Source: Blepharisma stoltei
Taxonomy: Eukaryota; Ciliophora; Heterotrichea; Heterotrichida; Blepharismidae
Reading direction: 5' to 3'
Assembly (NCBI GenBank): GCA_914767885.1
Contig: CAJZBQ010000034.1
Location: 281,001-345,000, forward strand
Length of the DNA stretch: 64,000 bases
Part shown: one piece after another, positions 42,548-53,141 of the stretch
How the letters are laid out: every line of letters begins with the position of its first letter
Position numbering within the stretch: the stretch's first letter is position 1
The notes under the pieces: generated by a model
Told to the model about the DNA's origin: nothing
What the model saw: only the letters and a program-made list of their open reading frames with translations
Database searches by the model: none
Program-made: the position numbers and the translations under genes

Positions 42548-42924
42548 CTCCCCCCCCTCCGTGAGTGAACAAAACCATTAGAAAAATCGCTATTTTTTGC
42601 CCAAAAACCCACCCTCCGTGAGTGAACAAAAATTTTTTTAATACAAAAATTTTTTATGGAAAAAAAAATTTTGATATATAAGTGATAATTAGTATAATGA
42701 AATCTAGAGCTAATTCTGTTTAAATTTAAACGAATTGCTTTTTAAAACATAAATTCTATAAATTAAATTAATATTTGCTTTTCAATTTTCGCGAATTAGG
42801 GATTTTTTTTAAATTTCGAAAAAAATATTTTTTATAAAATTTAAATATAAATTGTTTTTAAAAAAAAAAAAATTAACCCCCTCCGTGAGTGAACAAAATT
42901 TTTTTGTTCACGGAGGGGGGGGAG
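42548..42924 (+). mobile_element. Family I MITE (377 bp), intergenic
   Basis: Direct-repeat end at left; hairpin end at right, with a slightly shortened right arm (TTGTTCACGGAGGGG). It lies just after the NUP98 pseudogene. Confidence 0.9.
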
Positions 42925-42979
42925 TAAATAAATTAACCATTTTGGGGTAATAATCTCCACGTATGATAATAATAAAATA

Positions 42980-43615
42980 ATGGCTTGCCAAAGATCATAT
43001 TTTCCTAAAGCTGAAATCAGAAAACCTGCCCCAGCTTTTACAGCTACCGCTTGGGATGGAAACAGAATCCGTCAAGTTTCTTTATCAGACTTCAAGGGGA
43101 AATATGTTGTTCTTTTCTTCTACCCATTGGACTTCACCTTTGTCTGCCCAACTGAAATTGTCCAGTTCAATGACACTGCTCCAGAATTCAGAGCCAACAA
43201 CTGTGAAGTCTTAGCCTGCTCAGTTGACTCTGTGTTTACCCACAGAGAATACACCCTTAAATCAAGAGCTGACGGAGGCCTTGGCAGAATGCAGATCCCT
43301 CTTATTGCAGATCTTAACAAGCAGATTGGAAAGGACTATGGTGTCTACCTTGACCACTCAGGAGATGAAGGTGTGTCCTTGAGAGGAACTTTCATCGTTG
43401 ATAAGGATGGAATTCTGAGACATATTTCAGTCAATGACCTACCTGTAGGAAGAAATGTCAGAGAAATCCTAAGATTGGTACAAGCATTCCAATACACTGA
43501 TGAACACGGAGAAGTCTGTCCTGAGTCATGGGCTCCTGGCGCTGCTACTATGGTGCCTAATCATGAAAGTGACCAACTCCAAAACTTCTGGCAAAACCAG
43601 CATGCTAAGCACTAA
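42980..43615 (+). CDS. Typical 2-Cys peroxiredoxin
   Basis: 211 aa. Peroxidatic Cys in D-F-T-F-V-C-P-T-E; resolving Cys in [11 protein letters not shown]. The G-G-L-G motif is present, but the C-terminal Y-F motif typical of overoxidation-sensitive enzymes is not (ends N-Q-H-A-K-H). It reduces H2O2 and organic peroxides using thioredoxin. Uninterrupted and GC-richer, as expected for a highly expressed gene. Peroxide defence fits with the nearby GST only as general detoxification. Confidence 0.95.
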   Translation: MACQRSYFPKAEIRKPAPAFTATAWDGNRIRQVSLSDFKGKYVVLFFYPLDFTFVCPTEIVQFNDTAPEFRANNCEVLACSVDSVFTHREYTLKSRADGGLGRMQIPLIADLNKQIGKDYGVYLDHSGDEGVSLRGTFIVDKDGILRHISVNDLPVGRNVREILRLVQAFQYTDEHGEVCPESWAPGAATMVPNHESDQLQNFWQNQHAKH

Positions 43616-43976
43616 TAAGCTAAACCATTCTTAAAATAATTTGGCTGTAAAAAATAAGAATTTTTGGATGAAATTAGTTAGTTTTTGCAATTTCTGAATA
43701 AATTTGTGCATGTTTTTAATTTATTATTTATATTGATCGAAATACTTTACAAAAAAACGCATCCTAATTGAAGGAAATAGATGGAGGCATAATTATTAAC
43801 TTTTATATGCAAATAAAATCAATTAATTTGCACTATTTTTGCTAAATTATTGTTGGAAACGCTTACTCCTTATTATCAATAGATTATTAATTTTTTTAAA
43901 CCTGTATTTCAATTTTTTGTAATTTATTTTTTAAAAAAGGAAACTTTAATGAGCACAGTCTATCTGTTTTAAATAA
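43616..43976. other. Intergenic, no gene recognised
   Basis: AT-rich spacer between two plus-strand genes; nothing supported. Confidence 0.5.
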
Positions 43977-44768
43977 ATGGAGCAAAAGATCAAAGGACTC
44001 AAAGCTTGGAGCTGCATAGGAACAGGAATTATAGTCCTTGTGCTATTTACTACAATCCCTGGCGCTAAAGAATTACTTGCTGGTCTCTTCAGGTCATTAA
44101 AAAATTTGGGAGGCTTCGGACTGATTATTTTTATGGCATTTTACGCTATATGTTTAGCAATATCAATTCCAATTACTATGCTAAATATTTCATTAAGCTT
44201 TTTATATAGCTTTTGGACTGCGTTTTTAATCAGTGGTGTTGGAGCTTTTGTTGGGACAATTATTTGCTACCCTATTTATAATGAAATAAACATTCCTGTT
44301 TGCCATATAATATAGTGGTAATACTTATATTTATATAAATAGGCATATGTTTTAGGCAAAAGTTTATTGAGAGATTCATGCAAAGAACTTTTTGATAGTT
44401 ATCAATCAACAAAAGCTATGGCTTCTGCAATAGAGGAAAGCCAATGGAAGTTTGTCTTTTTAATTTGGATGATAAGTGCTCCAGTTTCAGTCAAAAATTA
44501 TGGATTAGCTAGCTTGAACGTAAGGTTTTTACCATATATAGTGATAGGTACAGCCACAAGTCTGTTTAATAACGCAACTCACATTTTCTTAGGAAGCAAA
44601 GCCCAAGCTTTATATAAAGAAGTGGAGCATGGAGAGTTTTTAACATATGAAATGCTGTTCTTCGTAGTTTCAATTGTGTTCAGTGGGATCGCATTTGCTG
44701 GTTTAAGCCTTTTTGTCCATAAATCATTGAGAGCTGAGTCCAAATATGAAGAAATGAATATGGTCTAG
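43977..44768 (+). CDS. VTT-domain (TMEM64/TVP38/DedA-like) membrane protein
   Basis: 240 aa after removing a 69-bp IES. Five or more hydrophobic segments; core VTT pattern L-S-F-L-Y-S-F-W-T-A-F-L-I-S-G-V-G-A-F-V-G-T-I, then after the junction L-R-D-S-C-K-E-L-F and W-K-F-V-F-L-I-W-M-I-S-A-P-V-S. Eukaryotic relatives (TMEM41B, VMP1, TMEM64) work in the ER or Golgi, several as lipid scramblases. The usual Arg in the L-x-R-L-x-P motif is W-M-I-S here, so it is divergent. Stop TAG. Confidence 0.82.
44277..44345. other. Short IES (69 bp) in the VTT gene
   Basis: TAT repeats at both ends. It contains in-frame TAG codons; excision gives C-Y-P-I-Y-V-L-G-K-S-L-L-R-D. Confidence 0.82.
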
Positions 44769-45190
44769 ATCATTTGTGATATTCATATTATTAATAGATA
44801 TCTGAAATAAATCCATATCACATATAAAAACTTCCCTTATCTTTTAATATTATTTATTATCTGATCTAATAATAAAAAAAAACTCTATATACCTATAAAA
44901 TATTTTCCAATTAAAAAATATCAGCAAACATAACTGCAAAGTGATAAAAATTAATTTTTGTTATATATATCACAAGCCTCATTTTAGATCCCTGAGGACA
45001 GTGCTTTTATATAAAAAATTTAAGTTTTTAATTTAAGGAAAAATCTGAAAAGTCAATTTTCAAATTGACAAATAGGACATATTAATGGCATTTTTAAATT
45101 GATATTTGACTTTTGGAATTTCAAATAATTTTTTTCTTTGAAGGGCATTTTCCTTGAAAATCTATAGGGGAGCACGCGCTATATATCAAA
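44769..45190. other. Intergenic, no gene recognised
   Basis: AT-rich spacer before the Vti1 gene; nothing supported. Confidence 0.5.
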
Positions 45191-46176
45191 ATGTCAGAGA
45201 TGTACCAGAGCTTCGAGCAGGATTTTTGCAAATCTCTAAATTCTATCCAAAAAAAGGTATCATCCCTTCCAAACCAAAGTAAAGAACTTAAAGAACTTGC
45301 CATAACTGAAGGAGTCAAAGAAATCTCCGACGCAGAAAAATGTGTAAGTTCCACATAGCTTCGCCAAATGGAAATCGAGCTATCAATGATGCCAGCAGCA
45401 TCACGAGCACAAATTCAGTCTCAAGTCAGACGGTACCGAGAAGACTTTGAACAAACAAAGCGCGCTTTCAGACAGGAGGAAGCGTCCTATGCTGATCAAA
45501 AATCAAGAGAAACTCTTATGGGGGCACGTTTAGATAATGTAATTGTTACTTACTCCTCCTCTGTGAGCGAACTAAAATTATATGTAAATTTTATAGTAAT
45601 TCGAAATAATTTTAAAGCAAATATATTAATTTAATTTGTAAAATTATTTTTTAAAAATGGAAGATGTTTAAAATTACATAGAATAGGCTAGAGATTTCTT
45701 TATAAAAATTATCACTATATATCAAAATATTTTTCTTATAAAAAATTTAATATTAAGAAAATTTTCTGTTTACTCACGATGTGCGGTTTTAACTCAAAAA
45801 ATAGGAAATTTTACAATGATTTTGTTCGCTAACAAAGGAGTATTAGGGTTTTGGGAGGCCTAATGAGCATAGAGAAAGACTGCTAAATACTCATCAAGTA
45901 ATAGCTGATCAAAATAATAGGCTGGATGAAGGGAAAAGAATTGCATTAGAAGCTGAAGGGGTAGCAATTGAGACCATGAACCAGCTCAAAGGACAGAGAG
46001 ACCTTTTAACAAGATCTATTTCAAATAACAGAGAAGTCGGAAATAATTTATCAAAAGGAAACACATTGATCAGTACAATGACGAGAAGAGCAATTCAAAA
46101 CAAGCTGCTGATCATTGGAATAGTCATTTTGCTACTTGGAGTTATGTGTCTCTTAGTTTATATGAAATTAAGATAA
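45191..46176 (+). CDS. VTI1: Vti1-type SNARE (Qb)
   Basis: 214 aa after removing one 15-nt intron (45344-45358) and one IES (45535-45860). N-terminal three-helix region (M-S-E-M-Y-Q-S-F-E-Q-D-F; C-L-R-Q-M-E-I-E-L), then R-L-D-N-E-H-R-E-R-L-L-N-T, a SNARE helix (I-A-L-E-A-E-G-V-A-I-E-T-M-N-Q-L-K-G-Q-R-D), and a C-terminal anchor (L-L-I-I-G-I-V-I-L-L-L-G-V-M-C-L-L-V-Y). Length and order match Vti1. It acts in Golgi-endosome-vacuole fusion. The central SNARE position reads Q in K-G-Q-R-D. Confidence 0.88.
45344..45358 (+). other. 15-nt intron
   Basis: GTAAGTTCCACATAG; removal joins D-A-E-K-C to L-R-Q-M-E-I-E. Confidence 0.9.
45535..45860. other. IES (326 bp) in the Vti1 gene
   Basis: TAATG repeats at 45535-45539 and 45861-45865. 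Excision gives G-A-R-L-D-N-E-H-R-E-R-L-L in frame. It encloses a decayed family I MITE at 45553-45840. Confidence 0.88.
45553..45840 (-). mobile_element. Family I MITE, decayed, inside Vti1
   Basis: CTCCTCCTCTGTGAGCGAAC start, core with AATAGGCTAGAGATTTCTTT, end TTCGCTAACAAAGGAG. Shorter and more mutated than the 380-bp copies. Confidence 0.78.
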
Positions 46177-46494
46177 GGGTTGAAAATAATTTTATGATAA
46201 TCACTGCACATTAAATAGAGATTTATAGATTGAATTGCACAATTTGTCAACAGTAATTTGAATATATTCCCATATTAAAAAGACTAATAGATATTTAAAT
46301 TAAAGCGGCGTTATGATATCAATTTCATAGAGTAATAGACTATACAAGCATAAAAATATAGAAAGGCTTATATTTATTGCAAAGGAAATTTCTCATAATT
46401 ATTTAAATTTAGCAGCTACTATATCCCCAATTAAATATTTGAAATTTTGGCTCGCATTTGTAAAATCCTTCAATTTTACTAGATAAGCTAAATT
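46177..46494. other. Intergenic, no gene recognised
   Basis: AT-rich spacer between the convergent Vti1 and centrin genes; nothing supported. Confidence 0.5.
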
Positions 46495-47333
46495 TTAGAA
46501 TAAATTAGTCTTTTTCATGATTCTTAAAAAGTCTTCTTGGTTTACTGCGCCATCTCCATCTCTATCAGCTTCTTCAATCATTTCCATAAGTTCTTCATCT
46601 GTCATATTTTCACCAAGTTCTCTTGCTACACGCTTGAGTTTGTTGAAAGTGATGGTTCCGCTTCCATCATCGTCAAAAAGTCTGAACGCCTGGCTAAGGA
46701 GGAACAGGGCTTGGGGACCCCTCCATCCTAGCCCAATCTCTCTATTGCACAAATAGAATCCCACCCCATTATTATAAAAATAAAGTATCATATTTTTAAT
46801 AAACAAGTTTAATATATATTATTATAAAATAAAGTTTAGCAAGCTAAATGTATTATAGTTAGTTTAGGGAAATAATATCAGATATTCAAGAAAATAATTA
46901 AAAATTTACTCATAACTCTTAAAAACTCTAATGCAATTAAACATTAATTATGATAAGCTATATTTTTAAAAGCAGGGCTTAGGGGATAATAGAGACATCC
47001 GAGTCCCATTCCTACTTGACCAAACGCCTTAAGAATTTCTTCTTTTGGATCCCTCTCAGCCATTTTCGCAGCCATCATGTCAAGGAATTCAGGGAATTCA
47101 ATAGTCCCTGAGCCGTCTTTGTCGACTTCTGCAATCATTCGTCTGACTTCTTCTTTTTTAGGCTCAAATCCTAAGGCTCTCATTGCAACTTTAAGTTCTT
47201 TGGAGTCAATGCTTCCAGATCCATCTGTATCGAAAAGGTCAAAAGCTTCTTTTATTTCTTGTTTTTGTTCTTCAGTTAGCTCTTGGCGTCCTTTGCGGCC
47301 TCCACGTGGCGCGGGTCTTCTAGCTGCTGACAT
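46495..47333 (-). CDS. Centrin
   Basis: 167 aa after removing a 335-bp IES. Basic N-terminal tail ([12 protein letters not shown]). Four EF hands: [36 protein letters not shown] (Lys at position 12, probably weak) and [12 protein letters not shown]. The C-terminus K-K-T-N-L-F is the usual centrin end. It acts at basal bodies and, in heterotrichs, in contractile fibres. The TA-guided join gives [10 protein letters not shown], one residue longer than the usual E-I-L-K-A-F-R-L-F. Confidence 0.92.
46697..47031. other. IES (335 bp) in the centrin gene
   Basis: CTTA occurs at both ends on the coding strand, with a near repeat extending over AGGCGTT. The ends of the insert resemble each other in direct orientation (TGGGACTCGGATG...AAGCCCTG and TGGGCTAGGATGG...AAGCCCTG). 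Excision at TA restores the frame and EF hand 3. Confidence 0.78.
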
Positions 47334-47737
47334 TTAAATTATTGTGAATAACTGAACATTTAATGGAAAAGTTTGAATAATTACTGTATGTATGAATTGA
47401 TGAGTATAAATTATATAAACTACTTTGAAAGATTACTATTATTGTTGATCGATAAAAAATTTGGTGGAAATTGGAGATAATATATGCAGGCGTTAAGAAT
47501 TTTAGTTTTTTCTGATTTATTTCAGCTAATTTATGCAGCCAGATGCTTTTTAATCGATTTTTGTGAAATTAATTGCATTTGGTAAAATAGATGAAAGTTA
47601 TCCAGTTGTGGTGTAATATTTAAAAGATTTAATCAAAAATTGTTATACTAGTTTTTTAATTTATAATTTTTCAGTTAAAGATCAAATATGATTTTCAAAC
47701 ATATTTTTCCAATTAAATCAGTTACAAATACAATAAA
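47334..47737. other. Intergenic, no gene recognised
   Basis: AT-rich spacer upstream of centrin; nothing supported. Confidence 0.5.
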
Positions 47738-47908
47738 TTAGCATTTCAAGTTAATTGCATTATGAATAGATCCCGAGCAGCTATTCTTTTTCTTAACATT
47801 AAATTGATTTATTAAGGTCTTGTATAAGATTTTCTGCAAAATAATATATTCTTCATCTCTTAGCAAGTATCTATTTTTGACTTCAGGTGATTTAAGGATA
47901 TTTTGCAT
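47738..47908 (-). CDS. Possible small protein, 56 aa
   Basis: ATG at 47906-47908, stop TAA at 47738-47740. Charged and helical in look (L-R-D-E-E-Y-I-I-L-Q-K-I-L-Y-K), ending N-L-K-C. It has no TGA codon and no recognised domain. Composition is more protein-like than the surrounding spacer, but it may be chance or an exon of something larger. Confidence 0.35.
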   Translation of the reverse strand: MQNILKSPEVKNRYLLRDEEYIILQKILYKTLINQFNVKKKNSCSGSIHNAINLKC

Positions 47909-48004
47909 CACAAATAAAATTGCAGCTTAAAATGATTATAAAACAGGGTTTTAATAATTAAGTAATTCAATTTTTATGTCAATCCAATTTAATAATTTAA
48001 GAAA

Positions 48005-48253
48005 ATGAGTGAGAAAAATCCACACAGAAGACCGACAAACAATAAGTCAATTCTTAAGAAATCGGCAGCAAATGACAAGCCTAATAGCCCACCGACTATA
48101 ACTATAGTTGATTCTCGGCCAAATAATAAACTCAAAAAAGTGAGCTTTCCTGACCGTGCAAAGAATTTGCCTCTGCATACAATAATTGAAGTTGAGCCCA
48201 TTATATACCCTGAAATAGCTAAGAAGACAGGATGCCACTGTACTGTATTTTAA
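48005..48253 (+). CDS. Small PP1-docking protein with SILK and RVxF motifs
   Basis: 82 aa. K-S-I-L-K-K near residue 15 is a SILK-type motif, and K-K-V-S-F-P-D near 44 an RVxF-type motif. Together, in this order, they are the classical pair by which inhibitor-2-like proteins dock on protein phosphatase 1. The rest is disordered, ending G-C-H-C-T-V-F, where C-T-V-F could be a CaaX box. A PP1 regulator is the best reading; no family-wide similarity was recognised. Confidence 0.6.
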   Translation: MSEKNPHRRPTNNKSILKKSAANDKPNSPPTITIVDSRPNNKLKKVSFPDRAKNLPLHTIIEVEPIIYPEIAKKTGCHCTVF

Positions 48254-48833
48254 AAACTATAGAACGAAAAAGCAATGTCGATCGTGCTGATATAAAGATA
48301 AACTTCTATCCATTTTAATCATAAATTTCATTTGGAAGGATGATTTGACTATTGTCAGTGGATAAGTAACACTCAATTCATTAAATTTGGGCAAAGTTAG
48401 TTTGGAAAAATGAGATTAGAGATATGACAAGAAATTATGGGCAGTTTTATTGAAGTTATATTGGTAAAATCGAAAAGCTTTATTTACTAAATATATATAA
48501 TTCAGGTTTTTTTGATATATAATAATATATAGAAGATTTTTATATATTAATTTGGTTGAAATTATTTTATTATCATTTATGGAGTTGGAGGGGTTTATAT
48601 AATGGTATCTGCCGTCTTCTATTTTAATTTAAAATGGCAAAATTTCAGCAAATGGCTAAGTAATTAGTTCACCCTAAATTGAAAAAAATTAATTTAAAAT
48701 AGAATATTTTATAGGTGAAAATAATAATTTTTATATAAATAGTTTGAGCCCCATTTTAATTGAGGGAATGCAAATAGAAACTATTTAAACAGTTGAATGC
48801 CCAAAATCGATTAATTTTATAAATAAAAATAAT
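48254..48833. other. Intergenic, no gene recognised
   Basis: AT-rich spacer; nothing supported. Confidence 0.5.
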
Positions 48834-48845
48834 TAAAATTCAAAA

Positions 48846-49498
48846 CATATATACATAAAATGGCCGGAGACGAGCGACCCGTTCTTCCGTGGCGGGTGTC
48901 CTTATGTATACCGGACATGTTTTTTGGATGCGGAGAGCTACTCAAGGGGAGAGTTAGCCTCGAGGCGAGAGGCCCCCAGCCCAATTTCCGCTGATTTTGA
49001 GACTTGACCCGGGCAGCAGTTTTTCGCATTCTTTTTGCCAGTAGCGCCGAGGCCCAGACTCGGTGTCCGAAAGAGGCAGGGTGAGTTACCTGCCTAGGCT
49101 ACTTGGTGGCTTAGCCCCGAATCCCGCAAGGGGTTGAATTCTTTCTTGGAGATGATCCGGGAAAGAGGGAGGCGAAGCTAGACTAGAGAACTCAAGGGCG
49201 CAAGTCTCTCCAGTTAAAAGGGTCCTCTCATGAGGGCGATCTGGCCAACCGGAGGCAAAGACTGGCGTAATTCGGGGCGGAAGGCTGAGTTGGAAATGGG
49301 TGTGCCCAGCGACAGTCGGCTGACGACTCAATAGGGCAACCCACTACCGAGAAACCAGGGGTTTCGGCCTGGGTTCAGAGAACCAGTGATGGAAGTCCAT
49401 CCTTTTCGCTCGTGCCAGCACGGCTCCCCAAGGAGCGCGGAGGAATGCCACGCATGGAAGTAGGGACTATAAAGACACATCTTAAATCTAATCTAATC
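48846..49498 (+). mobile_element. Retroposon-like insert, family C copy 1 (653 bp)
   Basis: The 12-bp target duplication TAAAATTCAAAA is at 48834-48845 and 49499-49510. GC-rich, 3' tail AAATCTAATCTAATC. The 5' end (ATATACATAAAATGGCC) and an internal block (ACCGAGAAACCAGGGGTTTC) are shared with the insert in the GST gene. It carries no supported coding frame. Confidence 0.82.
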
Positions 49499-49510
49499 TA
49501 AAATTCAAAA

Positions 49511-49979
49511 AATATTTAATTTTTTTGGTAAGAATTTAAAGGGAGACAATTAAGAATAAAATAATAGTGTAAGTAATTTTTTAAAATCATTATTTAAGGG
49601 GATCAATTACCATTTAGTTTTAGCCAATAATTACAAAATAATTGGAAAATCAGTAGTTTCTAAGCACGATCCTTTTTGTATCAAATATTTTGATATATTA
49701 CTAATAATTATATTAATGAGATCTTTAGATAACTATGTTATATTGCCTTGTCAAATTTCTTCTCCATGAAAATTTTCTCTTAATGGAGAAATTTTTCAAT
49801 GTGAAGTCACTATAATTTCATATGCCAGACCAGATGAGAAATTGTGCAAAAGTGGAAGAAACTGTAAATGTTAGACAACTCCATCTTAAAACATAAAATC
49901 TATAAATTAAGCTCGTTCTTATTTTAAAATATTTATTTTTATATAAAATTTTTAAATCTTTTGGAAAAATAATTTTTAA
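49511..49979. other. Intergenic, no gene recognised
   Basis: AT-rich spacer between the family C element and the MITE half; nothing supported. Confidence 0.5.
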
Positions 49980-50077
49980 CTCCCCCCCCCCCCTCCGTGA
50001 GCGAACAAAACCATTAGAAAAATCGCCATTTTTTGACCAAAAACCCACCCTCCGTGAGTGAACAAAAATTTTTTTAA
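49980..50077 (+). mobile_element. Truncated family I MITE (about 98 bp, one end only)
   Basis: Carries the complete direct-repeat end (two CTCCGTGAGYGAACAAAA copies) and breaks off at the following T-run, 4 bp before the ATG of the polymerase gene. Core and hairpin end are absent. Confidence 0.85.
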
Positions 50078-50081
50078 TAAA

Positions 50082-51328
50082 ATGCATTTGCATGTCGGTA
50101 AAAATAGAGCTAATAGGTTTTTATATTCAAAATTAAGCTCTGATACCTCTCAAAACAAAACCCGAAGCCGATCTAGAACTCCAAAATCTTATTCGCAATC
50201 TGATCGACGAAATCTTATTACACTTTATGGAAGCACACCTACTGAAGAGCCACAACTAGCTCCTTGAGTCCGAGAAAGCACGCTTACATTTAAAGATCCC
50301 TTGCTTCTTCTTCATGAAGAGATTATTGATTTTTATGATTTTATGCAGCCAAATCCCTTATCCCTTTAATCATAATTTTAACAATTTAAATTATTTTGTA
50401 TTACATTATATTCTCATCTATCAATCAGCAGCCTTGAAAGTTAGAAAAGGCTAACCAAGAAGATATCCTTAATCGGCTTACTGCTATGGTAAAGTCAATT
50501 TGGCCAGATGCTGAAATCCAAGTTTTTGGCTCATTTGCCAATGGTTTATGATTGCCCACAAGTGATATTGATGTATCAGTTAGAACAAATACTAACCTAA
50601 GCACCAGAGCCTCAATTGATTTACTTGCAGCCTCTCTTATCAAAACAAAAATGGCTAGTGAGCTCGAAAAAATCTACACAGCAAGAGTTCCGCTATTAAA
50701 ATTCCTAGACAGATCGACAAGTCTATCTATAGATGTCTCTTTCAGCATTGGGCAAGGAATGGAGTGAATAAACCTCGTTAAAGATTACCTTGTAAAATAT
50801 CCAGAAGCGAAATACATTATTTTCGTATTGAAATATTATTTAAAGCAAAGAGAATTAAATGAAACTTTTAATGGAGGAATTGGAAGCTATCTATTATTCT
50901 GTATGGTCATAAGCTCAATTCAAATGCATCCTGCTCATAAAGATGGTGGCAAACATTATGGAGGCTATACCCTTGGCCATTTTTTAGTCCATTTTTTTCA
51001 GTTATATGGGCATGAGTTTAACTATTCTGATATAGGGATAGATATAAAGTGAAATGGGTCGTATTTTCAGAAGAGAAATAAGGAGTGGTGCAAAGGAAAA
51101 GGAGAATTCTTATGTGTGGAATGCCCTCAAGGTACTAATAATGATATAGGAAGAGGAGCTTTTAGAATAAAACTAATCAGAGAGGCATTTAAACACGCAT
51201 TATCAATGATATGCTCACAAACATATGTTTCTGCTAAAACACCATTAAATCTCATTTTGATAAGTGATGATTTTATTAAGAATAGAAAACCTTATCATAT
51301 AAGCCAATGCTTGGCTGATAATACATAA
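50082..51328 (+). CDS. Non-canonical poly(A) polymerase / nucleotidyltransferase (Trf4/5, PAPD5 type)
   Basis: 387 aa after excising an 83-bp IES, with several TGA Trp codons. Order: basic N-tail, L-A-P-W-V-R, L-H-E-E-I-I-D-F-Y-D-F-M-Q-P, nucleotidyltransferase motif F-G-S-F-A-N-G-L-W-L-P-T-S-D-I-D (both Asp present, W from TGA), third Asp in S-I-D-V-S-F, then the PAP-associated domain (N-G-G-I-G-S-Y-L-L-F; L-G-H-F-L-V-H-F-F-Q-L-Y-G). In other organisms Trf4 adds short A tails for exosome degradation (TRAMP). The start lies 4 bp after a truncated MITE, so an alternative upstream start cannot be excluded. Confidence 0.88.
50359..50441. other. Short IES (83 bp) in the Trf4-type gene
   Basis: TTA repeats at both ends. 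Excision gives M-Q-P-N-P-L-E-K-A-N-Q-E-D in frame, the expected family linker. Confidence 0.85.
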
Positions 51329-51508
51329 TTTAAACCAATTTATTCCTCTCTTAATGGCTGTGCATATTATCAGCTTCAAGAGCTATCACAGACAAGTCTA
51401 TATATTTGTATATTATGATATTCTAATATTGTATATTATGAAATTAATTAAACCTACAAATTAAGCATCAAAATCAAAATTAATTGAGTTCTTCATTATT
51501 GTTCTAAA

Positions 51509-51898
51509 CTCCCCCCCCCCCCCTCCGTGAGCGAACAAAAAAATTTTGTTCGCTCACGGAGGGGGGTTAATTTTTTTTTTTTAAAAAAAATTTATATATA
51601 AATTTTCTAAAAAATATTTTTTTCGAAATTTTAAAAAAATCCTAATTTGCAAAAATTGGGAAGCAAATATTAATTTAATTTGCAAAAATTTATGTTTTAA
51701 AACGCAATTTGTTTAAAATTAAACAGAATTAGCTCTAGATTTCATTATACTAATTATCACTTATATATCAAAATTTTTTTCCATTAAAATTTTTTCTATT
51801 AAAAAAATTTTTGTTCACTCACGGAGGGTGGGTTTTTTGGTCAAAAAATGGCGATTTTTCTAATGGTTTTGTTCGCTCACGGAGGGGGGGGGGGGGAG
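51509..51898 (-). mobile_element. Family I MITE (390 bp), intergenic
   Basis: Complete, hairpin end left, direct-repeat end right; one of the least diverged copies. It separates the polymerase gene from the convergent zinc-finger gene. Confidence 0.92.
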
Positions 51899-51938
51899 TA
51901 AGTAGTTGAGGCTTTGATTTACACAATCTACATAACTC

Positions 51939-53141
51939 TTACACTAGCACATTTACAAGAAAAAGTGGGCTTGCTTTAAAATGTCCTGAAGGCAGCACAT
52001 CAAACCCAAGCTCTACCAAGTTTTTATGCTTCTGATACAAGTGGTCTCTCAAGTTTGCATCAGTTTCGAATTTCAACGCTTTACACATAGGACATAAAAA
52101 CTTATGCTTTCTAGATGATCCCCCTTGTGAAGACCTTGGCTTGAGCTCTTTAGAGACAAGCTCTACCAAGTCTTCAATAGGCTTATGGTTCAAATCATCT
52201 GAGTGGATTATACTCAAATATTCTTGGCTTACCCCAAGGTCTCCTGCAGTAAGCTGTCTATCCCCAAGAGTCACAGCGTTCATTACGTCAATATTTTGTA
52301 CGCTAGGCTCTTCTACAACCTCTTCATTGGTATCACTGATTGCGTCTTTTACTTGCTCAAAAGAGCTGTCAGGGTTGCTTTCAATCATGTGCTTGATCCT
52401 GGAATCTGAGCTCAAAAGTTTTTCTAAATGAGAAATTTTGCCTGGTTTTCGGGTTAGAGCGTCCTTGGCGAAGTAGGTGGTTAATTTGATGGTTCCTCCT
52501 TCTCTAGGCTTGTCGAAGCCGTTCATAAATTCTTCTGACTTGTCTCATTGTGTGTTTTTACCTGGAGCATTCTGTTTTTCTTTGTATAATGAGAGGGGCT
52601 TATTTGTAACTATGGTAAAAGTTACGAATTATCAAGGAGCCTGGATGTCCTTCATGGGCTTTTATAGCAATTGACATTATGTCGCCAAATTTTACTTCAA
52701 TTCGCTTTTTCCTTTGTTTGTCGATATCATTTCCTTGTGGATCAACAAATTCCCACACAAATTGCTTTTTTTGGAAATAATCTGAGGCAAATTAACCTCT
52801 TCCTAAATTTTTTTAAATTAAATTTAGACCAATTCATTAAAAATAGCATAAATTTTAGATGTTAAAGTTTCAGTGTTCTCTATTATGTATTCTCCTGATG
52901 TCCCAGATACTTCTACGCGCAAAGAGTCAGCTGAAATGTCACTAGGGGAGATTTTGTTTTCTAAATTAAAAATACGAGAAATTTGTCCTGGAGTCTCTCC
53001 ATCCTCCTGGATTGGAAATGCAGCAGGAGGAGGAGTAAAAGGGGTAGAAGGAATTGGCGCAACATGGCCATTTGAAATAGGGATTCTAGATCTCTCTGCA
53101 GGAGCTGTTGTGTGACGAATTATACCTCCAAATCCTAACAT
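51939..53141 (-). CDS. C2H2 zinc-finger protein, otherwise unknown
   Basis: 371 aa after removing a 71-bp IES and a 16-nt intron. N-terminus Pro-rich (M-L-G-F-G-G-I-I-R-H-T-T-A-P); middle region Q-F-V-W-E-F-V-D-P-Q-G-N-D, then A-H-E-G-H-P-G-S-L-I-I and a TGA Trp (N-T-Q-W-D-K). The C-terminus has one C2H2 finger, F-L-C-P-M-C-K-A-L-K-F ... L-R-D-H-L-Y-Q-K-H. Two acidic helical stretches in between. A single finger suggests protein or RNA contact as much as DNA. No family recognised. Confidence 0.72.
52610..52625 (-). other. 16-nt intron
   Basis: GTAACTTTTACCATAG on the coding strand. It changes frame by one base, exactly what is needed to join S-L-I-I-L to T-N-K-P-L-S. Confidence 0.85.
52780..52850. 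other. Short IES (71 bp) in the zinc-finger gene
   Basis: TAT repeats at both ends on the coding strand. Removal joins T-S-K-I-Y to F-Q-K-K-Q-F-V-W-E and removes several stops. Confidence 0.78.

Noticed and set aside
48817-49331. Open frames on the minus strand in the family C element
   Set aside because: No similarity to any recognised protein and no conserved frame with the GST copy.
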